DNA from: an uncultured bacterium
Lineage (GTDB): Bacteria > Planctomycetota > Planctomycetia > Pirellulales > UBA1268
DNA: 7,127 bases
Assembly (NCBI GenBank): GCA_937959175.1
Contig: CALGAS010000337.1
Location: 1 to 7,127, forward strand
Direction of reading: 5' to 3'
Below, piece by piece: positions 1-7,037 of the stretch. The notes under the pieces are model-generated. The model worked only from the letters and a program-made list of their open reading frames with translations. It was not told the origin of the DNA and searched no databases. Both the position numbers and the translations under genes were made by a program. Every line of letters begins with the position of its first letter. Position 1 is the stretch's first letter.

Positions 1-271
1 GCAGTTCGCCGCCGAACCAGTCAGCGATCCGGGCAAGATCGACGCAGGTATGGCCGTCACGGGGCGTGCGGAGAGCCAGTCCGAGGGCCACCCAGGCCAG
101 CAGATCGAGGACGACCGGCTTCGCTGACGGCGGCTCGCCTGCCGCGGGCACCTCGCGGGCAGCCAGCGAGACGAAGACACCGACCGCTGCCACGTCGTCG
201 GGCGAGATGATGCCCGCGTCGACGTAGGGAACAAGCTCAGCCGGCGGATCGGTTGTGAGGAGCGTCGTCAT
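1..271 (-). CDS. recD: RecD, exonuclease V alpha subunit, N-terminal 90 residues (cut by window edge)
   Basis: This is the first 90 codons of a reading frame that continues past the left edge. It begins MTTLLTTDPPAELVPYVDAG. Around residues 60-82 it has LLAWVALGLALRTPRDGHTC followed by VDLARI. This matches the N-terminal RecC-binding domain of RecD, where E. coli has an Ala/Leu-rich helix and then GHVCLPLSRL. RecD is the 5'-3' SF1B motor of RecBCD, but its Walker A and other helicase motifs lie outside the window, so activity cannot be judged. The start ATG at 269-271 overlaps the recB stop as ATGA, and a good Shine-Dalgarno GAGGTGA sits 6 bases upstream. The identification rests on position directly after recB plus the short N-terminal match. 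An unrelated gene is unlikely, but the catalytic part is unseen. Confidence 0.86.
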   Translation of the reverse strand, partial: MTTLLTTDPPAELVPYVDAGIISPDDVAAVGVFVSLAAREVPAAGEPPSAKPVVLDLLAWVALGLALRTPRDGHTCVDLARIADWFGGEL

Positions 272-3200
272 GGGTGCTCACCTCTGCCGGCAAACAGGTC
301 GCTGAGTTGTCGCCAGAGCGGGGCCGGGGGCACCCAGGCGAACACACCGTAGCGATGACCAGCCTCGTCGACCGGTGTCTCGGGGCCGTGCATCCCTCGG
401 GTGAATCCGTAGACCACACCTGCCAGGCATTCGCCGGCGTCCCAGCCGGCCGGCTTGACCGGCCCGAGCCGCCAGCGGAGCAGCCGGTAGACGGCCGTCC
501 CGTAGATGATCGCCTGGAGCGGGTAATGATGATCCTGCATCGCCGTCACAAGCCGGCTCGGGGCGTAGGCGGCCAGCGGCACGGCATCATCGCGGCGGTG
601 CAGCCTGTTGGTCTTGAAGTCGGCGATCAGGAGTCGTGGATCGTCGGCCGACCTTCCAGGCAGGCGAAGCACGGCGTCGATCGAGCCGTTGATCAGACCA
701 GCCAGCGGGATGTCAAAGGCCGGCCCGGCCAGGACGCGGGCATAGTCTGCCAGCGGATCGTCGGGCAGCAGGCAGGCGGCCAGCACCCGGCCCAGGTCGC
801 TGGCCCTCACGTCGCTGGCAAGCCCCGCCAGGCCCATCTCGAAGTCGAGTTCGGCGAGCCGATCTGCGGTGGAGAAGTCACCAAAGCAGAGGTCGCGAAA
901 GCCGGCGGCAGCCGGCCCGCCGAAGGGTGTTTCGAGGGCCGCGGCAACCATCGCCGCCAGCGGCTCATGATGCGGCCGCAGGAGTGCGGAGGTGGCGACG
1001 TCTGCCACGATGCTTGCCACGGCGGCCGTGCGGCCAGCCGCATCGCCCCCGGGGACAACCTCGAGCCGTTCGAAGATCTCGTGGACGGCCGAGCCGAAGG
1101 CTGTCCCGGCCGGCAGGTCGGGGATCGAGAACGACGCGAGGTCGAGAGCGGTAGCCGTTCCTGCGGCAGCAGCGGGCGGCAGGCTCCCCGGACCGGCAGC
1201 CAGTGCGGCCGCCGCGTCGCCGGGCGCGCCCGCGGGTTCGTCGTGGCCCCGGCCGGGAGGCGCGTGGTCGCCTGCCTGGCCGTGGGCGGCAGCGGCGACG
1301 ATGCCGCTGAACGACGTGCGACGATATGTCTGCTGCACCTCAGCTGGCAGCGGGGCGACCGTGGGACTGTCGGGCGATTCTTCGGCATCGCTTGGCCGCC
1401 ACCGCCGGGGCAGGTGGGGCAGATCGGCGGCGGCACGGGTGGGCGGCGGGCTGGTCACCACCGCATCGAGCACGCCGCCACCGTCGTCGGCTTTGCAGAT
1501 GACGCAGAGGTGATGCCGCGGCCGCGTCAGGGCCACGTAGAGCAGGCGGCGGAGTTCTTCGTTGGCGGCTGCCAGGACAGCATCACCAGCGGGCTTTGAA
1601 CTGGTTCCGGAGAGGGCGTAGGCCACGTCGAGCCGCCGTTGCCCGCCGGCATAGAAGACGGCCGGCCCCGGGGGGGTCCGCTCCTTCTCGTTCCAGTCGT
1701 CGACGACCACGACACAGGGAAACTCGAGGCCCTTGGCGACATGCACCGACATGATTCGCACGGCGTCTTCGTCGCTCTCGACCCGCCGGCTGACGAGGTC
1801 CGACGTTTCATCGCGGCGGGCCAACTCGGCCATCTGCTCGAGCATCAGGCGGGCGTGGCAGCCGCGGCCGCCGGTGGCGTCGTGCAGCAGTTCCACGAGG
1901 TGGGCCAGATCGACGATCTGCCGTTCGCCGTCGGGGCCAGCGGCCAGCCGACCGGCCATCGAGACGTCGCTCATGATCGCGGCCCGCACCGCCGCGATGC
2001 CCCGGGCCTGGAGCACCGCGTGGAGCGCCGCGATCTGTTCCTGCACCGCCTGCTCCGCTTCCTCGCCGAGCCGGCCAACGGCGGTGAGCGGGTAGCCGAA
2101 GAAGACCGTCGCCGCCGCCCGCCGGACCCGGCTGCCGCTGCCGGGTCGCTCCATCGCCTCCAAGAGCACCCGCAGATCGTCGGCGGCCTGCCCGCGCATC
2201 ACGCTGGCCGTGCCGGTGCTCACCGCCGGGATGCCCGCCCGGGCAAGCCGCTCCTCAATCGCCTTGCCGATCGCGTTGACACGAACGAGCACGCAGATGT
2301 CGCGCGGCGTGATCGGCAGCGACGCCGGCCCGGTCTCGCCCCCTGCGAATCGTCCCCGATCGAGCAGTTCAAAGACCTTCCGAACGGCCGCATCGGTGGC
2401 CCAGGCTTCGCCCCGGTCGACGAACTCGACCGGCGGCAGATCGAGCAGCCGCGACTCGCCCCGGTGCTCGGCGGCCGTCACCGGCTGATAGCCGATCCCC
2501 GGGCCGAACGAGGCTCCCTCCAACGACTCATTGAGCGTGTCGAGCAGCGGGCCGTCGGAGCGGAAGTTTCTCGCCAGCGTGCGGCGGGGCCGGCCGCCTG
2601 CTTCCCCTTCGACAAACCGCAGGTAGGCGTTGATGTCGGCTCCCCGGAAACCGTAGATCGCCTGCTTGGGGTCGCCGACCGCGAGCAGCCGCCGGCCGTC
2701 ATCAGCGGCCTCGGGGCCTGCCGTCGGAAAGAGCGTGTTGAAAAACTCCCACTGCAGTCGGCTCGTGTCCTGGGCCTCATCGACGATCGCCAGCCGGAAC
2801 CGGCGGCGGAGTTCGGCGAGCAGCCCCGCCCGCGCCGGCCGCCGGACCTCTTCCCAGGCCAGTCGCAAAAGGTCGTCAAAGCTCGGCGTGGCCCGCATCA
2901 CCGCCTGCACCCGGGCCACGCAGGCTTCCACGATCACCACCGCCTGCTCGAGCCGCTCCGTCTCCGCGGCCGGTCGGTCGGCTGAGTCGAACCAGGGCAC
3001 GAGAAAGGGATCCCGAAGGGCCGCGGTGACGACCGCGACCAGGCGGGCCTCGTCCCAGCTGCGGCCCGCGGCCGCCTCGCCGACCACGGCGTCGTTGACG
3101 GCTTCGGCCACCGTCCGCTCGAGCCGGTCCTCATCGCCGGCATCACCCGGGTCGACCCCAGCCATCCGCAGGACGCGGCTGCAGATCGAGTGGATGGTGC

Positions 3201-3576
3201 CGATCGTCGCCGTGTCGAACTCGGCCACGGCCCGTTCGAGACGACGGACCATCACGAGTCGGTCGTCGTCGCCGGCTTGGAGGAGGGAGGCATCGAGCTC
3301 GTCGCGGGGCTCGGCGGCGTCGAGGCGGAGCAGCCGGGCGGTCGCCAAGAGCCGCCCGCGGATCCGGTCGCGAAGTTCGGCAGCGGCGTTGCGGGTGTAT
3401 GTCGTGACCAGCACCATCCCGATCCGAAGGCTTTCATCGGTGGCCAGGGCGAGGGTGACGTAGGCTGCCACCGAGTAGGTCTTGCCGGTGCCGGCGCTCG
3501 CCTCCACGACCGTCCCGGAGGGGAGGGGATACTCGGTGAGATCGAACGGCGGCGGGCCGGCGATTGGAGGGGTCAT
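268..3576 (-). CDS. recB: RecB, exonuclease V beta subunit: 3'-5' helicase and nuclease
   Basis: RecB (1102 aa; E. coli about 1180) is the 3'-5' motor and only nuclease of RecBCD. The SF1A helicase motifs are complete: Walker A EASAGTGKT (25-33, K32), Ia VTTYTRNAAAELRDRIR (57-73), TIGTIHSIC (124-132), II IVDEAQDT (264-271), III GDPKQAIYGFRGAD (301-314), IV NFRS (337-340), V HVAKGLEFP (612-620), VI LLYVALTR (678-685). A conserved TSFSG (754-758) opens an Ala/Gly/Pro-rich tether (about 760-810) to the nuclease. Its site is H832 in GSAVHEIFE, D967 in GSIDAVL, D986 and K988 in DFKTN, then LQAIIY (Q1021, Y1025), matching E. coli H956, D1067, D1080 and K1082. Both activities therefore look intact. 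The stretch between TIHSIC and FDDLL (233) is about 120 residues shorter than in E. coli. The ATG overlaps the recC stop (ATGA), and Walker A position agrees with this start. A GGAG 11 bases upstream is a weak ribosome site. AddA is excluded by the neighbours and the C-terminal match. Confidence 0.97.
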   Translation of the reverse strand: MTPPIAGPPPFDLTEYPLPSGTVVEASAGTGKTYSVAAYVTLALATDESLRIGMVLVTTYTRNAAAELRDRIRGRLLATARLLRLDAAEPRDELDASLLQAGDDDRLVMVRRLERAVAEFDTATIGTIHSICSRVLRMAGVDPGDAGDEDRLERTVAEAVNDAVVGEAAAGRSWDEARLVAVVTAALRDPFLVPWFDSADRPAAETERLEQAVVIVEACVARVQAVMRATPSFDDLLRLAWEEVRRPARAGLLAELRRRFRLAIVDEAQDTSRLQWEFFNTLFPTAGPEAADDGRRLLAVGDPKQAIYGFRGADINAYLRFVEGEAGGRPRRTLARNFRSDGPLLDTLNESLEGASFGPGIGYQPVTAAEHRGESRLLDLPPVEFVDRGEAWATDAAVRKVFELLDRGRFAGGETGPASLPITPRDICVLVRVNAIGKAIEERLARAGIPAVSTGTASVMRGQAADDLRVLLEAMERPGSGSRVRRAAATVFFGYPLTAVGRLGEEAEQAVQEQIAALHAVLQARGIAAVRAAIMSDVSMAGRLAAGPDGERQIVDLAHLVELLHDATGGRGCHARLMLEQMAELARRDETSDLVSRRVESDEDAVRIMSVHVAKGLEFPCVVVVDDWNEKERTPPGPAVFYAGGQRRLDVAYALSGTSSKPAGDAVLAAANEELRRLLYVALTRPRHHLCVICKADDGGGVLDAVVTSPPPTRAAADLPHLPRRWRPSDAEESPDSPTVAPLPAEVQQTYRRTSFSGIVAAAAHGQAGDHAPPGRGHDEPAGAPGDAAAALAAGPGSLPPAAAAGTATALDLASFSIPDLPAGTAFGSAVHEIFERLEVVPGGDAAGRTAAVASIVADVATSALLRPHHEPLAAMVAAALETPFGGPAAAGFRDLCFGDFSTADRLAELDFEMGLAGLASDVRASDLGRVLAACLLPDDPLADYARVLAGPAFDIPLAGLINGSIDAVLRLPGRSADDPRLLIADFKTNRLHRRDDAVPLAAYAPSRLVTAMQDHHYPLQAIIYGTAVYRLLRWRLGPVKPAGWDAGECLAGVVYGFTRGMHGPETPVDEAGHRYGVFAWVPPAPLWRQLSDLFAGRGEHP
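278..284 (-). promoter_or_regulatory. Shine-Dalgarno site of recD
   Basis: Reading leftward, GAGGTGA lies 6 bases before the recD ATG, inside the last codons of recB. It is complementary to the usual 16S rRNA 3' end. It is the only strong Shine-Dalgarno sequence of the three starts in the window and supports the choice of ATG at 269-271. It suggests recD is initiated both by coupling to recB termination and by direct ribosome binding. Confidence 0.7.
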
Positions 3577-6500
3577 GTGAGGCGATACTCCGAGGAGCCG
3601 GGTCTGCCGGTGAGCGTGAGGGCCGACGCGTAGCGATCGAGGAAATCGAGCGCCGGCGAACCCTGTGGGAAGACCTCCTCATAGATCGGCTTGAGACCGT
3701 ACACGAAGGCCTCGCTCGAGCGGGCGTAGTCGGGGCCCCAGCGGCCGCCGACGGTGGCCTCGAACTTGTCCCGCCGCTTCGCCGGCAGGGCCTCGCCCAG
3801 CCGGAAGAGCCCCCGTGGCTCAGCGAGGGCCTCGCGGGCGAGGTCGACCAGTTCGGCAAGCCGGTGCCGGCAGTCGAGATCGTCGGCGACCAGGATCGTG
3901 CGGAGTTGGCAGGGATTGATCGGCTTTCCGCCAGGCGTCGTCTTGCCGGGCGACCAGGATTTGTTGCGGGCGATGATCGACACCCCTTCGACATCGAGCC
4001 CCGCCGCCCGCGCCGCCACCAGCCGGACCGCGGCGACATGCAGCGGCCGGCCCCAGGTGTCGCGTTCGGCGTTGCCGGTGGTCACCTGGACGAGTCGCCG
4101 CGATGGCTCGTGCAGGCCCACGAGGTGACCGGCCACCCGGCCCCCGCCGATGTCCACCCGCAGCTCCCGCGATACGAATCCCGCCAGTGGCACCCCCTTC
4201 GCCCCGGCGGTCGCGACGATGCCGCGGGCCAGGCCGACGATCTCATCCCGCTGGGCCTCGCCGTGGGGGCCGATCGGCAGCCGGCCGCTGGCGTCGAGGG
4301 CCTCAAGCCAGGCCGTCTCCCCGGCGGGATCGGCCACGAGCACCCCGAGCAACTCTTCGGCTGCCCGGCGAACCTCGCGGGCCGAGAAGGCCAGCGGAAA
4401 GGTGGCCGGCGTCTCGGCCTCATCGGCTCGCCAGGTGTCGATGCCGAGGGTTTCTTCAAGATGAAGCTTCAGCGGATCGCCCGCCAGCCGTTCGAGCAGT
4501 TCGAGGGCCACCACCGGTGTCGGCGGGATCGGGGCTGCGGCGGCCGTTCGGGGCGTGGCCTCCTGGCCGATGCGGGCCGACACCTCCAGAGCTGCTCGAT
4601 CGTGGCTCCAGACGATCCCCGGCTGGACCGCGTCGGGCAGGAAGTTCCGCCTGCTGAGCTGATGTCGGGGATGCGAGACCTCGACGGCCGGCTGCGGAGC
4701 ACCCGGTTCTCGCCCGCAGTGTCGCAGGGCGAAGTCGGCGAGTTCGGCCAGCGGCGTGACCAGCGGCACCGGCTCGTTGGTCTTGATGTTCTGGCCGGTG
4801 CAGGCGATCAGCAGCCGGTCGGAGGCGGCCAGCAGGCAGTCGAGCAGGGCCCGTCGTTCATCGATTCGCTGGTCGACATCGCCGACGAGTTGCTGGCGGG
4901 CGACCAGATCGTCGCCTTCGGCCTCCGCGATGCCAACGGCCCCGTCGTCATACCCGATGACGCAGATTACGCGGAAGGGCACGCCCCGGAGCGGGAGCAT
5001 CGAGGAGGCGGTGATCGCCCCGGTCCGCAGCGGCTGCCGGCCCGCCTTGTCATCGAGCCAGCCGATGATCAGTTCGCGAACGTCATCGAAGGGAACGGGC
5101 ACCTGCTCGGCTGCCGTGCCGGCCGCCCCCTCACGGAGCCGGCGGAGGCAGGCGAGGGGCTCGACCAGGTCGCCGCATTCCCGGCCGCAGAGGTCGGCCA
5201 GCACCGCCTCGATCGCGGTGCACCAGACGGCAACGGGCTGCCAGCGGGCGGTATCGGCTTCGAGCCGCTGGATCACCGTCAGAATCCGCACCAGCGATGT
5301 GATGGCTGGGATGTCCGCGGTATCGACATCGGCCAGCGGCACCACACCGCCGAGTTCCGACCGCGGTGAGGCATCGGGAAGGGCCGCTCCCAGGAGCATC
5401 CGCTCCAGGCCCCGTTTCCAGGTGTGGATCTCCGGAATGCCTTCCATGCCGAGGCGGCTGCGATGGGCGGCATCGAGCCCCCAGCGAATCTCACTCCGCT
5501 CGACGAGGTCGTTCCAGGTGGCGACCGTCTCATCGTCCACGCCAAACTGGGTCCGGACGAGCGGGTGGCCGGCGACCGTCAGCACCTCATCGACCCCGCA
5601 TCGCGACCCGGGCAGCGCCAGCAGGGCTGCCAGCAACTCGGCTCCCGGACTGACCTCCCGGATGCCGCGGTCGGCAATCCGCAGCGGCAGGGAGACCGCG
5701 GCGGCCGGCCGTCCGACGATCTCGCGGCTGAAGGCGGCGCTCAGGTGGGGGGCCGCCTGCTCGATGCAGGGGCTCACGATCGCGACCTCGTGGGGCTCGA
5801 GGTCAGGGAGGTCGGCGAAGCAGTGAAGCAGCGCTTCGTGGATGACCTCCGCCTGACGGGCGAGATTGTGGCAGCGGTGGATGGTGAAGGAGGGATCGGT
5901 CGCCAGCGCGTGCGTTGCTGGCCTTGGCAGGCTCGCGGTGGCGACGGTCGCCTGCATCCGGCCGAGCAGCGTCGTGGGCAGGAGGCCAGGGTCACGGGCC
6001 CCGCTCGTGACCGCCACCCCTTGCGAAGCCAGCAGGATTTGCTGGTTGTGGACGCCTGCCAGCCAGGTTCCCACCAGAGGATCGACTCCGTCGAGGAGTT
6101 CCGGCTCCCCGCGGCGGCGGGTGGTGCCGGGCGTCGGTGCGGGGAGCGTCGGCTCGAGCCTCCGCTCGAGGCCGGGTGAGGGATGCACAAGCAGCACCTC
6201 GACGTCGCAGCGTTCCCCCAACGTCAGCAGGCACTCGAGTTGGAAGAACGAGAGCGACTCGACACCCGCCACCAGCAGCGGCCCACGATCTGCTTGATGC
6301 GCGGCCGTCAGCCGGCTCGGCGGAGGCGGCTGGCCGATCGCCCGCCGGAGGGCCTGCCAGAGTTCGAACTGCCAGCGGTCGGCCGCCGGGAGCTTGTCGG
6401 GGACCGGCTCGCCGTCGTGAACCTCGTCGGAAGCGGTGGGGCTGAGCACCGGATTGGGCGGGCTTCGATCCCACTGGCGGATCATCGTCGGTCGGCGGAC

Positions 6501-6902
6501 GTGATACTCGTCGAATCGGATCGCCAGCCGGCGGGCTTCCAGCAGCGGATGATTCGCCCGGTCGATCGGCAGGGCGGCCGCCGCATCTCCGGCGAGACCC
6601 GCGAGCACGGCGAAGGTGAGCCGGTCGACGCTCCAGGGATCCGGCCCGCCGACAGGTTCTTGGGCAAGCAGAGGAATCGATCCGGGGAACAGAAAATCGA
6701 CGTTGGCGATGATCCCGTCGCCCCGGCCGGGGCTACTGGCCCCGAGGCGTCCGGCGAGCGTCGCCTCGAGCCAGGCCCGGGCGCCGGCGTGGGGCACAAC
6801 GATCCGCTGCCGCAGGAATGGGTCACCCGGCCGTGACAGGAACCGCACGACCGCCGGCAGCACGTCGGCGAGGCAACGGACGAGGTGGACGCGGAGCGAC
6901 AT
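3573..6902 (-). CDS. recC: RecC, exonuclease V gamma subunit: scaffold and Chi-scanning subunit
   Basis: RecC (1109 aa; E. coli 1122) splits the duplex, feeds the strands to RecB and RecD, and in E. coli reads Chi in the 3' strand. It is built from inactive helicase-like domains followed by an inactive nuclease-like domain, and no Walker A or DExx motif is visible here. Segments that match E. coli RecC in order are: MSLRVHLV start; IIANVDFLFPGS (64-75); RFDEYHVRRP (129-138); DPLVGTWLAGVHNQQILLA (274-292); FTIHRCHNLARQAEVIHEAL (339-358); SEIRWGLDAAHR (470-481); HTWKRGLERMLLGAAL (493-508); MLPLRGVPFRVICVIGYDDG (635-654); ERLAGDPLKLHLEETLGI (804-821). The ATG at 6902 is the only possible start, because an in-frame TGA lies at 6939-6941 with no other start codon between. 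No Shine-Dalgarno sequence precedes it. It is first in the operon, and its stop overlaps the recB start. Several positions implicated in Chi contact in E. coli differ (see findings). Confidence 0.95.
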   Translation of the reverse strand: MSLRVHLVRCLADVLPAVVRFLSRPGDPFLRQRIVVPHAGARAWLEATLAGRLGASSPGRGDGIIANVDFLFPGSIPLLAQEPVGGPDPWSVDRLTFAVLAGLAGDAAAALPIDRANHPLLEARRLAIRFDEYHVRRPTMIRQWDRSPPNPVLSPTASDEVHDGEPVPDKLPAADRWQFELWQALRRAIGQPPPPSRLTAAHQADRGPLLVAGVESLSFFQLECLLTLGERCDVEVLLVHPSPGLERRLEPTLPAPTPGTTRRRGEPELLDGVDPLVGTWLAGVHNQQILLASQGVAVTSGARDPGLLPTTLLGRMQATVATASLPRPATHALATDPSFTIHRCHNLARQAEVIHEALLHCFADLPDLEPHEVAIVSPCIEQAAPHLSAAFSREIVGRPAAAVSLPLRIADRGIREVSPGAELLAALLALPGSRCGVDEVLTVAGHPLVRTQFGVDDETVATWNDLVERSEIRWGLDAAHRSRLGMEGIPEIHTWKRGLERMLLGAALPDASPRSELGGVVPLADVDTADIPAITSLVRILTVIQRLEADTARWQPVAVWCTAIEAVLADLCGRECGDLVEPLACLRRLREGAAGTAAEQVPVPFDDVRELIIGWLDDKAGRQPLRTGAITASSMLPLRGVPFRVICVIGYDDGAVGIAEAEGDDLVARQQLVGDVDQRIDERRALLDCLLAASDRLLIACTGQNIKTNEPVPLVTPLAELADFALRHCGREPGAPQPAVEVSHPRHQLSRRNFLPDAVQPGIVWSHDRAALEVSARIGQEATPRTAAAAPIPPTPVVALELLERLAGDPLKLHLEETLGIDTWRADEAETPATFPLAFSAREVRRAAEELLGVLVADPAGETAWLEALDASGRLPIGPHGEAQRDEIVGLARGIVATAGAKGVPLAGFVSRELRVDIGGGRVAGHLVGLHEPSRRLVQVTTGNAERDTWGRPLHVAAVRLVAARAAGLDVEGVSIIARNKSWSPGKTTPGGKPINPCQLRTILVADDLDCRHRLAELVDLAREALAEPRGLFRLGEALPAKRRDKFEATVGGRWGPDYARSSEAFVYGLKPIYEEVFPQGSPALDFLDRYASALTLTGRPGSSEYRLT

Positions 6903-6949
6903 CGGGCGGGCGGCGGAAGGGCAGGACCATGGCGGCGTTCAGCCCGACC

Positions 6950-6958
6950 GTTGTATCA
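6950..6958 (-). promoter_or_regulatory. Candidate extended -10 promoter element for recCBD
   Basis: Reading leftward the sequence is TGATACAAC, that is TGn followed by TACAAC, which matches TATAAT at 4 of 6 positions including T1, A2 and A5. It lies about 50 bases before the recC ATG. No -35 hexamer is present at 16-18 bases; that space is taken up by the inverted repeat at 6964-6986. An extended -10 can work without a -35, especially with an activator. This is a pattern match in GC-rich DNA and has no experimental support. Confidence 0.3.
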
Positions 6959-6963
6959 CCCCT

Positions 6964-6986
6964 CCCCTGACAGGAGTGGTCAGGGG
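6964..6986. repeat. Perfect 8-bp inverted repeat with 7-base spacer (operator-like)
   Basis: The arms CCCCTGAC (6964-6971) and GTCAGGGG (6979-6986) are exact reverse complements around the spacer AGGAGTG. There is no T-run on either side on either strand, so a simple intrinsic terminator is unlikely. Its position just upstream of the -10-like element, over the expected -35 site, fits an operator or activator site. An RNA hairpin at the end of an upstream transcript is the alternative. It does not match a LexA box that I recognise. Confidence 0.55.
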
Positions 6987-7024
6987 GCCCCGCCGGGCCG
7001 CCGGTGGCAAGGGCCCCTGGAAAG

Positions 7025-7037
7025 CCCGGAAACCGGG
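7025..7037. repeat. Short GC stem-loop
   Basis: CCCGG (7025-7029), AAA, then CCGGG (7033-7037) form a 5-bp perfect stem with a 3-base loop. It is followed by GG and AA, with no T-tract. It may be only a by-product of the base composition. Confidence 0.3.

Noticed and set aside
274..5369. Long plus-strand open frames of 441 aa (274-1599), 448 aa (1639-2985) and 601 aa (3564-5369)
   Set aside because: They lie opposite recB and recC, give Arg/Gly/Pro-rich products with no recognisable domains, and are the usual antisense open frames of GC-rich codon use.
6269..6276. E. coli Chi octamer GCTGGTGG on the minus strand, with a second copy at 4016-4023
   Set aside because: Both arise from Leu-Val-Ala codons in recC. 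Two copies in about 14 kb of both strands is near what GC-rich composition would give by chance, and the RecC Chi residues are not conserved.
6823..6930. Minus-strand 35-codon frame starting ATG at 6930 and overlapping the recC start out of frame
   Set aside because: The product is a Pro/Arg-rich string, no ribosome site precedes it, and it is too short to separate from chance. A leader-peptide role cannot be excluded but is unsupported.
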